The notes beneath the pieces are model-generated. The model saw only the letters and a list, made by a program, of their open reading frames with translations, was not told where the DNA came from and did no database searches. A stretch of 5,723 nt of DNA from Elusimicrobiota bacterium (GTDB taxonomy: Bacteria; CG03; SLGR01; PWQF01): contig PWQF01000099.1 of NCBI GenBank assembly GCA_003556865.1, positions 1 to 5,723 on the forward strand, in the 5' to 3' direction. Position 1 is the first letter of the stretch, and each line of letters starts with the position of its first letter. This document shows positions 1-5,723 of this stretch, one piece after another. A program made the translations under genes and the position numbers.

Positions 1-3000
1 TATCCTTTCCGCTATCCATAAGAGAGGTGAAAAGAACTGCATCAAAATAGATCGGCAGGGCAAGGGCTGTCTCTGTATCTATGCCCGCAGACTCCAGCTC
101 ATTAAAGTAACCAAGCGCATGCCCTGCCTCTCCCTCAGAAGCATATTTAGAATGAGCCCTCATCACCCTTAAAAGATCCCTTAAGACTTCACTGTCGGAC
201 GTATAGGCCCCAAGAAGAGCAAGCTTAACATAATGGGATTTCTGCAGGGTCAGTCTCCGGGTCCCGGAATCATAAGAAGTGACAGCTCCGGGTTCAATAT
301 GATCAACCCCGGCATCTTTAAGCAATCCGGATTGATTAAATAAGGTTTCCGCGCCGATTATATCCATAAGAGAAGCTGTATCCCCCAGACCCTCAAGAGC
401 GGATATGTCAGACTCCTTAAAACCCTTAACACCGGAGGGCGAATCATCCCTGCCGGCGGCCATTGCCCGGATAAGGGAATAATAGTAGCGCCGCTCTGAA
501 ACGGTAAGCGAAGACTGGCTCTTGAGCCAGGCTGAAAGCATATCTTTTTTTTCTGTTAAAGGAGCCAGGAAAGTCTGAATTTCTGATATGAAGGAGAGGT
601 CATTAAAACCGGTCTCAGATAGATTTTCAAGGTGGATCGGGGAGAGCCTCAATAAAGTCCGGCTGCCGGCAGTCTCAACCGGGGGACCTCTTTCTGAATC
701 GGTAATTATTACACGGCTATCCATTATCAGTTCCTGAAGGGCTGCAAGCTTATAATCTTTTATTTCCGGCAGTTCCGCTACAGCCTCGGCAAGCTTTTCT
801 CTTACTTCCCGGCCCCTCCTGCCCCTTTCCCTTTCAGAAATAAAATCCATAAAAGCCTGAAGAGCGGAATAAAATGCCGGAACTGATTTTGAGAGCCGTA
901 AATAACCCCGGTTAAGGGTTTCAGCCTGACTTCTTACATCCCCCGAAACCCTTTTAACTTCAACTCCCGCCTCCTTTAAGAGTTTAAGGCCCCGGTGAGA
1001 GGGATTGAGGCTTTTTACCGCAAAAACAACCTTTCTTATTCCCAGTTCCTTTATAAAAGCGGCGCAGCTGTCGCAAGGCTCCTGGGTAACATATAAGTGA
1101 GCGGCCTGCAGAGGGTTTCCCAGTTCACTGTTTATTTTCAGAAGTATGGCCGAGACAATTTTCCTGTCTTCGCTCTTCTGGGTTTCATTTACATAGTTTG
1201 CCGAAATCTCTTTTGCCAGGGTAAGTTTATACTCAAGATCCTGCCTAATTTTATCCGGAATGTCAGAATCCTTAAGAGCCCGTTCCAGGTAATCAATAAC
1301 CGCAAAATACTCAGCGTGAAGCTGGTGGCCAGGCCTGTTATAGCCCCTTCCCCGGGTAATACCGTTAATTCTTAAAGCAGCCCCCACCTTAGCCGAAAAC
1401 AGGTTCCTTCCCTCATCTTTAGCCCTGAAAGCCTGACCGAGGGCATCCTGCATACCGCCTGCTCTCCAGCCTGGAATTTCCCCGAAAGATACCCCTGTAT
1501 GTTCAGAATCAGAAGTGATTGACCCGGCAGAGGTAAAAATCCCGGCGCTATCTTCGGTACGGGCTCTTTTAATTATTTTCCTTAAATTTTCTATATTCTC
1601 CTCCTGCGCATCCTCTATTGAAGAGATTAAATCCTGCAGTTTTGTATCACGGGAGATATTAAGGCCGGTATTTTTATTGAAGGCTTCAATTCTGGAATGG
1701 TGAAACTTTTCCTTCCACTCTTCCCTGAGCTGTTTTGTAAGTAAGTTGAAATCAGCAAACCATCCGCCTCCCGCGGAATAACCCCTTATGGCTTTTTCCT
1801 GGATCCCTTTTATTTCATTATTTCTTTCTTTATTTATATTTTTCATCCCTAAAAACTCAGCCACGGATTTAATCTCGGTATAGGCCCGGGTGGCCTCAAA
1901 ATCAGTAAACCCGTCTGAAACCACCTGTGGGTCATTCCTGAATTTCTGTTCATCTCTTTCCGAATCCATCACATAAAATGAATGGGCATAGCGGGGGGAA
2001 ACCCCCATTTCAAGAGCTGCTTTACTGGCAGAAAGATATGTCCGGGCCATTATTTCCGGTCCCAGTTTCTGTCCTCCCCAAAAAGATTTAAAACCGTTGC
2101 ACAGGTATATTGAGACCGAATCTTCGTTTAGCCTGAAATTGGATATCCCCAGGGGAATATTTCCCGCATAATATTTAATCTCAGCAAAAAGGCTCTGCTC
2201 TTTCGGGTTATAAAATATTTCCGTCCATTCTTCCCTGATCTCATCGGAAAAGAAGGGTTTGGAAAGGTCTAAGAGCGCGTTGTCGGGAATTCTTATCTCG
2301 GAGGGTATACTTATGTCAGAAGAAGCTTTTACCTTCACATTGTCTCCTATCCTGGCATAGTCACCTATATCTGCTTTTATTTTTTTACCTGAATTATTTA
2401 TGAGGCTGAACCTTTCGCCGACCTGAACGCCCCTGCCTTTATTTAAGAGGACCTCTTCTGTTTCGGCTATATAACCGGAATCAGGTAAAGTTATATTTTC
2501 CGCCCCGGGTTCAGTTCTTCCGAACAACTGGCGGGTATAGCTTGAAAGTATCTGCGACGGTATTACAATCCTGCCGTCAGCCTGGCTCATATATGCTGTT
2601 TTATCTTCTATAAAAGCAGTATCTGTCTCCGCAGAACTGATCATTTCATATGAAGCGACTTTTAACCCGCCATCTTTTAACTTATCTATAAAATTCGGTA
2701 TTGCCGATTCTGCACTCATTGAAAAATCTTTTAAATGATTGGCACCGCTTATAACGGCCATTTTGGAACCGGGATTCTGTCTCTTAAGGGCTTTTATAAA
2801 GTTTGCCCAGTACCGGTTTCGCGCCCCCATAACTAGTTTCTCCTCAACCTCATCTATTCCTGCAAGCCGCAATATTTTATCAAAGGAAAAACGATTACCC
2901 AGCCAGTTAAGAACCTGCACAGGTATAAGTTTTTTTAGAATGCTGTGAAACAGCTGCGCGGACATATCAATATTTACAACTTCAACACCGGCCTTTTCAG

Positions 3001-5723
3001 CCTCTTCTCTTATAACCCTGTTAAATTCATATATTTGCCTCTTCTCCATTTCAACTCTCTGATGGGGATTTACCAAATTAATAATATCCCTGCCCAGCCC
3101 TTCCAGGCACAGATAATCGACACCGGATTCTTTTAATTGGTCCAGGATACTGGAAACATACCAGCGGTGAGATAGCTGTGTATGTATTTCACCGAATATT
3201 ATAATATCCTTGTCTTCCATTACTTCCTTATAATCTATAGCCTCATCAACCTTATTTTCCGGGGCCCGGCCGGAAAATCTTTTGCTAAAAAGCGAAAACC
3301 AGTCATTGTGGCCGACTATATGCCCGGACCTTTTCATCCGCCTTAAAAGAGGCTCAATCTGCTCTTCTGTTTTCTTCCTTACTTCCGGAGACATAATAGC
3401 TATTAACTCGGCCAGATCCGCAAAAAAGAGGGCTCCCTCCATATCCATTCTTCCTGTATCGTAATATTCCAGGCTCCTGTGCCATAAGCCGGTAATATCC
3501 TCTAAATCCTGAGTAGTTAACTGAGCCCTGTATGCCCTTTCAAGAATCCCGTTATACTCCTCTCCTCTTCCCTCTAAAACCGTCCCAGGTGAAACCTCAT
3601 ATTCGTAAGCCAGTTTATCCGGGTAAAATGGACCGGGCAAATCAATCTTTTCGCTCTCATTAAGGTGTGAAACAATTTCTTCTGCCGAATTTGCATAGCT
3701 TATATATTTTTTTATATCTTCCGATACCGTGGGCGGATCATAGTTAGTCATCTGGCCTATAACAGAATTTATCACGGGCTCCCAGAATTCTCTGCCCACA
3801 AGTATTATCGGCCTTGTAGGTGTCATACCGGTATTAAACATATCCAGGATATCAAAAAGGACCCTCATCACCGGCTTCTCCCCGGGGAGCATTACAAAAG
3901 CCCGGGAGTTGGCAGTTAAGAGCATCTGATGGTTGTGAAAGCCGGAGGTTGTAATACTGTTTTTTATATTTTTCTCAGCATCCGTAAGCTCTTTTCCCTC
4001 CTTAAGGTAAAGGGTGGACTGAAGGAGAGGAGAGTCAGTTAATCCCCTGCTGTGAAACCTTTCAATCAGGGAACCCCGGCTTCCCATCCTGAGGGGTACC
4101 CGCCAGTCAAGCAGTGTTTCGGCAGCCCGGTAGGCAGCATTATGTTCTTCAGAAAATATTTCTGCCGGGATAGTCGGATCCCCTATGAAAGTTATGCTGG
4201 AAGGAAGAGAAGAAAGGCGCAGAAGCCCTTCCCGGAGCTCTTTATTTACTTTTTCCATTTTTTGAGGGGAAGTTCTTATGGGTTTAAAGTCAGTTAAAGA
4301 AATATATTCAATTGCCTTAATCGGATCATCCGTAAAAAGAGGCATTTCAGGAAGAAGCTCTTCCGGAATTCCGGCTTTCCTCCAGGAATCATACAGGGTC
4401 TCAAGAGCCGGGCGCCAGAAGGATTCCCCGAAAAATATAAAGGGGATATCAAGTACCCACAGTGCAAAAAGTTCATCAACAGTCCCAATACCCCCGGGCA
4501 TTATTATTACCCCCTCTGAATTCTCGTAAAGCCATTGTTTCCTGGTTATAAAATGTTTGGATTCGTAAACTTCTTCCACATACGGGTTGGCTTTCTGCTC
4601 GAAGGGCATTACTATATTGCTTCCCTGGGTAACATTGTCCCGTATACGTGAAATAAGAGTATCCAGTTTCCGGGAACCGATATTGCCGATCCCCTCCCAG
4701 TCTTCTCCTGTAAATTCGGATGTCAGTTCAGCCAGCCTGCTGCGTCTGAAAGGTATGGATTCAAAATAAGAGCGCAGCCTGGATGCATCCCGGGATTTTA
4801 AAACCTCAATAAATCTCGCTCTCTCCCCGGCATACCCCTCAAGTATTCCCTCCATGGCAGCTCCCGGTCCGGCCCCTGTCCTTACCGCAAGGCCCTTGCG
4901 GAAGATATTTTTCCCTATTTCCAGCGCCTGGTCATAATCGAGCCCTCCCTTTCTGGTCCTGGCCGACCCGAAACCTCCTATTGCGGGAAGCCATTGATTG
5001 TGAACTTCAATCATCTGGGCCCTTTCCGAAAATATTTCATCAAGAACCCGCTCGGCTTTTTCCCTGTACATTGAATAAATATCAGTTTCCGGTTCAGCCG
5101 TTTCCTGCTTTAGTGAACTGTTCAGCCCGGAAAGAACGCTTTCCAGCTCGTCTATATCCGGCTTATCCCCCTCCAGGCTGGGATAGCCAAGGTTCTCATA
5201 CTCTTTTCTTATATCCAGCCACGACAGACCTTTAAGGCCCGAGCGCTCCGGCTGCATTGATATTTTTCTGGTATCTCCTGTTTCTATATCATAAATGCGG
5301 GCTTCCTGCCTGAACTGCCAATCTCTTACTTTTTCATAGTCCATATAAAATACATCTTCGGTGGGGCCGCCTTTTGCCTCAAAAAAGTCCACCCTATTAC
5401 CGTAGGCTTCAGGCAATTCCGGTCTCTTGCGGACAGAAGCTTCCTCAAGGCTGCCCCTGTAGGTAAAATATTGGCTGAACTGCATATCATCCGGAAGGGT
5501 GAACTCCTTGAAATCTCTCATTATAAACCGTTTGTTTGCAGATGAATGATATTTAGTTTCCAGGGCCCTGCGGGCTATTTCCCTGCCCCGGCTGAAGGAG
5601 GCGGGCATTATTATCCTGTTTATTACGTTTTCCTCCATAAGCTCAGAGAGCACCTGCTGCATATTTTCCGGAACGCTTTCCAGATCTGCTCCGGGAGAAG
5701 CAACAGATACGGTTACCGGGGGA
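1..5723 (-). CDS. Internal part of a giant multidomain protein (LOG, LOG-like, ChaN/Tiki-like and deaminase domains); both ends missing
   Basis: Complete codons run from 5722 down to 2 with no stop, giving at least 1,907 residues. No start codon or ribosome binding site can be assigned because the frame is open at the right edge, and it is still open at the left edge. Every recognised motif (GGFGSAR, PGGIGTVDE, GEIH, GANH, HAE, PCDSC) lies in this same frame, which rules out a frameshift between domains. Codon style is even throughout (many ATA, AGG and AGA; no in-frame TGA), so no segment looks recently acquired. Domain order is unknown region, LOG, decayed LOG, helical linker, ChaN/Tiki-like, unknown region with short hexads, deaminase, unknown helical region. 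I see only four cysteines and no convincing membrane segment. A signal peptide cannot be judged. The overall function is unknown; the combination suggests nucleotide or nucleobase chemistry, by inference. I do not recognise a named gene. Confidence 0.97.
2..946 (-). other. Unrecognised, mostly helical region after the deaminase (residues 1593-1907)
   Basis: No family is recognised. The first 90 residues contain charged helical stretches (SALQAFMDFISERERGRRGREVREKLAEAVAEL). Later parts alternate Leu-rich helices with short loops (LSAWLKSQSSLTVSERRYYYSLIRAMAAG; LRDLLRVMRAHSKYASEGEAGHALGYFNELESAG). The spacing suggests an alpha-helical scaffold, possibly repeat-like, but I could not find a regular repeat unit by eye. 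The EAGHAL stretch lacks the HExxH pattern of zinc peptidases, so no enzyme is proposed. The frame stays open to the edge of the window, so the domain or domains continue beyond it. Confidence 0.45.
947..1462 (-). other. Zinc-dependent cytidine/deoxycytidylate-type deaminase domain (residues 1421-1592)
   Basis: The fold hydrolytically removes an amino group from a base, nucleoside or nucleotide. Strand one and its loop read VGAALRINGITRGRGYNR (1446-1463), with N1462 in the usual G-[YN]-N place. LHAEYFAVI gives H1469 (zinc ligand) and E1471 (proton shuttle). LYVTQEPCDSC gives P1549, C1550 and C1553, the other two zinc ligands. The end, FIKELGIRKVVFAV and then LKLLKEAGVEVKRV (1579-1592), resembles dCMP deaminase and the RibD deaminase half. 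The two-residue gap in PCxxC favours the dCMP/TadA type over RibD, which has a longer gap. All catalytic residues are present, so I infer activity; the substrate is not known. Between HAE and PC lie 77 residues instead of about 26-30, so a charged helical insertion of about 50 residues is present. Combined with a LOG domain upstream, nucleotide or nucleobase processing is the likely theme. Confidence 0.9.
1463..2632 (-). other. Unrecognised middle region (residues 1031-1420)
   Basis: About 390 residues join the ChaN/Tiki-like domain to the deaminase. The first part (about 1031-1150) looks rich in beta strands and includes short hexad repeats. The part around 1150-1290 has mixed character with two notable conserved-looking stretches, YLCNGFKSFWGGQKLGPEIM (C1208 onwards) and VSPRYAHSFYVMDSERDEQK, which could belong to a small domain I cannot name. 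From about 1300 to 1400 the sequence is charged and helical (KEEW/KEKFHHSR, EDAQEENIENLRKIIKRAR), possibly a coiled-coil spacer. A Ser/Thr/Gly-rich stretch (TSAGSITSDSEHTG) lies just before the deaminase and looks like a flexible linker. No catalytic motif of a known family was seen. Confidence 0.45.
2279..2368 (-). repeat. Short hexapeptide-like repeat (residues 1119-1148)
   Basis: Five consecutive six-residue units begin with Ile or Val: IGDYAR, IGDNVK, VKASSD, ISIPSE, IRIPDN. The aliphatic first position, Gly second in two units, and small Ala/Val/Ser fifth in four units fit the hexapeptide pattern of left-handed parallel beta-helices. Three hexads make one turn, so this would be fewer than two turns, too few for a free-standing beta-helix. 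It may be part of a longer but less regular one, or chance beta-rich sequence. Confidence 0.4.
2633..3220 (-). other. ChaN/TraB/Tiki/erythromycin-esterase-like domain (residues 835-1030)
   Basis: The superfamily (ChaN haem-binding proteins, TraB/Tiki proteases, EreA-type esterases) shares a GExH motif after the first strand, a [ILV]xxEG motif after the second, a late (A)RN motif on a helix and a final GxxH motif. Here these are IIIFGEIHTQ with G844, E845 and H847; YLCLEGL with E874; ARNRYWANFI with R968 and N969; and VISGANHLKDF with H996. Order and spacing fit, and the segment between the first two motifs (SSILDQLKESGVDYL) is the expected helix and strand. Known members bind haem or metal, cleave peptides, or hydrolyse esters; which applies here cannot be said. 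The main His and Glu positions are kept, so loss of activity is not indicated. Boundaries are approximate, and the family call rests on motifs read by eye. Confidence 0.7.
3221..3658 (-). other. Charged, probably helical linker region (residues 689-834)
   Basis: This stretch matches no family I know. After a Pro-rich start (DLPGPFYPDK) it is rich in Glu, Arg and Leu in patterns expected for helices, for example around LERAYRAQLTTQDLEDI and ALFFADLAELIAIM, then RKKTEEQIEPLLRRMKRSG. A short basic and Pro-containing stretch (SKRFSGRAPENK) leads into the ChaN/Tiki-like domain. A small helical-bundle spacer is the simplest reading. No catalytic motif is visible. Confidence 0.45.
3254..3278 (-). 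repeat. 9-bp perfect inverted repeat inside the coding region
   Basis: ATTTTCCGG at 3254-3262 and its exact complement CCGGAAAAT at 3270-3278 flank a 7-base GC-only loop. It lies in the linker before the ChaN/Tiki-like domain and encodes FSGRAPEN. No run of U follows in the transcript of the gene, so it is not a typical terminator. It may be chance. Confidence 0.5.
3659..4210 (-). other. Second, degenerate LOG-like domain (residues 505-688)
   Basis: The segment follows the LOG fold in order but has lost the active site. ITFIGDPTIPAE (509-520) corresponds to the first strand and loop, normally G[ST]AR. RMGSRGSLIE (545-554) corresponds to TGGGPGxMEA. The strand FVMLPGEKPVMRVLFDIL (609-626) corresponds to FVxxPGGxGTxxELFxxL. 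NTGMTPTRPIILVGREFW (630-647) is close to the normal QTGxxxxxPIILxGxxFW of LOG proteins, and SAEEIVSHL (679-687) matches the final spEEAv helix. In the key motif P613-G614 remain, but the second Gly is E615, the Gly-Thr pair is P617-V618 and the catalytic Glu is V621; the Arg-Lys pair is also absent. I infer a pseudoenzyme that may pair with the first LOG domain, since LOG proteins are dimers, or bind a ligand without cleaving it. It probably arose by duplication, but identity to copy one is low. Confidence 0.75.
4301..5005 (-). other. LOG-family Rossmann domain, motifs intact (residues 240-474)
   Basis: LOG proteins (LONELY GUY, formerly annotated as lysine decarboxylases) cleave the N-glycosidic bond of nucleoside 5'-monophosphates, releasing ribose 5-phosphate and a free base. 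Visible motifs, in family order, are GGFGSAR at residues 249-255 (first strand and loop), TGAGPGAAMEG at 282-292 (phosphate-binding glycine loop), NIVMPFEQKANPY from 369, the conserved Arg-Lys pair R394-K395, and PGGIGTVDE at 409-417, whose last Glu (E417) is the family's catalytic acid. The segment after it (LFALWVLDIPFIFFGESFW) fits the following helix and strand, and DDPIKAIEYI near 465-474 fits the usual last helix. All expected active-site positions are present, so I infer an active enzyme. The substrate is unknown. The domain is longer than a typical LOG protein (about 180-200 residues) because of an insertion after the glycine loop. A decayed copy follows after about 30 residues. Confidence 0.92.
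4637..4834 (-). other. Insertion of about 65 residues inside the first LOG domain (residues 297-362)
   Basis: In ordinary LOG proteins only about a dozen residues separate the glycine loop (TGGGPGxME) from the following GLNI/PFEQ strand, and roughly 50-60 separate the loop from PGGxGT. Here the loop ends at residue 291 and NIVMPFEQ begins at 369, with 127 residues between T282 and P409. The extra part is rich in Arg, Glu and Ser (for example SRDASRLRSYFESIPFRRSR) and looks helical. It sits next to the nucleotide-binding face, so it could form a lid or a dimer/partner surface; that is inference. The boundaries are approximate. Confidence 0.7.
5006..5722 (-). other. Unrecognised region before the first LOG domain (residues 1-239)
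   Basis: This stretch of the giant protein matches no family I can name. It opens with a short Val/Ser/Pro-rich stretch that could be a linker. Residues of about 18-60 look helical (an RGREIARRALE-type stretch), then comes an aromatic and acidic part with mixed predicted strand and turn character (MRDFKEFTLPDD, FFEAKGGPTEDVFYMDYE). A charged segment rich in Glu and Lys at about residues 180-240 leads into the LOG domain and probably forms its N-terminal helix, as LOG proteins usually have a helix before the first strand. It may be the tail of a domain that begins outside the window. Nothing indicates a catalytic centre. Confidence 0.5.

Noticed and set aside
1097..1375. 92-codon open frame on the plus strand
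   Set aside because: It lies opposite the deaminase domain of the minus-strand gene and has no recognisable protein features; it is an antisense shadow.
947..1462. Deaminase domain read as a RibD riboflavin enzyme
   Set aside because: The end of the domain resembles RibD, but the zinc motif has the short PCxxC gap of dCMP/TadA deaminases and no RibD reductase half is seen after it.
1821..1840. AT-rich stretch in a helical part of the coding region, considered as a promoter
   Set aside because: It encodes an Asn/Lys/Ile-rich segment (KNINKERNNEIK); AT richness follows from those codons, and there are no paired -35 and -10 boxes with a downstream start that I can support.
1515..3464. Four further short plus-strand open frames (1515-1703, 2739-2948, 2945-3136, 3282-3464)
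   Set aside because: All are antisense to the continuous coding frame and show no motif or start context.
4052..4529. Two overlapping plus-strand open frames (4052-4297 and 4278-4529) and a minus-strand frame (4294-4488)
   Set aside because: They lie over the LOG and LOG-like domains in other frames; the encoded sequences are low in regular structure and match nothing, whereas the long frame carries family motifs here.
4885..4901. Hairpin CCGCAAG-GCC-CTTGCGG, possible terminator
   Set aside because: It is inside the LOG coding sequence (FRKGLAV) with no U run after it in the transcript of the gene; the T run on the plus strand begins several bases away and there is no plus-strand gene to terminate.
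4981..5235. 84-codon plus-strand open frame, Pro-rich
   Set aside because: Antisense to the region before the first LOG domain; no ribosome binding site or domain, and composition is what the opposite strand of a coding region produces.
1..5723. Polyketide/peptide synthetase, Rhs/YD-repeat toxin or adhesin as an explanation for the giant frame
   Set aside because: No carrier-protein, adenylation or ketosynthase motifs, no YD repeats and no Ig-like or other adhesin repeats were found in 1,907 residues.

Overview
The whole 5,723-base window is one open reading frame on the minus strand. Reading the reverse complement from position 5722 down to position 2 gives 1,907 codons with no stop, and neither the start nor the end of the gene is present. 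This is an internal slice of a giant gene. There is no intergenic space, RNA gene, mobile element or CRISPR array. Codons are counted here in window numbering: residue n is encoded by bases (5723-3n) to (5725-3n), so residue 1 lies at the right edge and residue 1907 at the left edge.

Layout along the protein, right to left on the map. (1) Residues 1-239 are unrecognised. (2) Residues 240-474 are a LOG-family ('lysine decarboxylase-like' Rossmann) domain with intact GGFGSAR, TGAGPG, PFEQ, RK and PGGIGTVDE motifs, and an insertion of about 65 residues. (3) Residues 505-688 are a second LOG-like domain in tandem whose catalytic motif has decayed. (4) Residues 689-834 are a charged, probably helical linker. 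(5) Residues 835-1030 look like the ChaN/TraB/Tiki/erythromycin-esterase fold: GEIH, LEGL, ARN and GANH motifs in the right order. (6) Residues 1031-1420 are mostly unrecognised and include a short hexapeptide-like repeat. (7) Residues 1421-1592 are a zinc cytidine/deoxycytidylate-type deaminase domain with HAE and PCDSC motifs and a helical insertion of about 50 residues. (8) Residues 1593-1907 are unrecognised and mostly helical.

How the parts may work together is inference. A LOG phosphoribohydrolase-type domain and a base/nucleotide deaminase on one chain suggest chemistry on nucleotides or nucleobases. The decayed LOG copy could be a regulatory or binding partner, and the ChaN/Tiki-like domain could be hydrolytic or ligand-binding. 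The slice has only four cysteines in 1,907 residues, two of them the deaminase zinc ligands, and no clear membrane segment. A giant surface-associated or delivered multi-enzyme protein (effector or predation factor) and a giant cytoplasmic nucleotide-processing or defence protein are both possible; the window does not decide.

Organism: bacterial, standard code (no in-frame TGA; Trp is TGG), GC in the mid-40s % by eye, heavy use of ATA (Ile) and AGG/AGA (Arg). A single gene well over 5.7 kb carrying many unrelated enzyme folds recalls the giant genes known from Omnitrophota and other uncultivated phyla. This placement is a guess from style, not a match.
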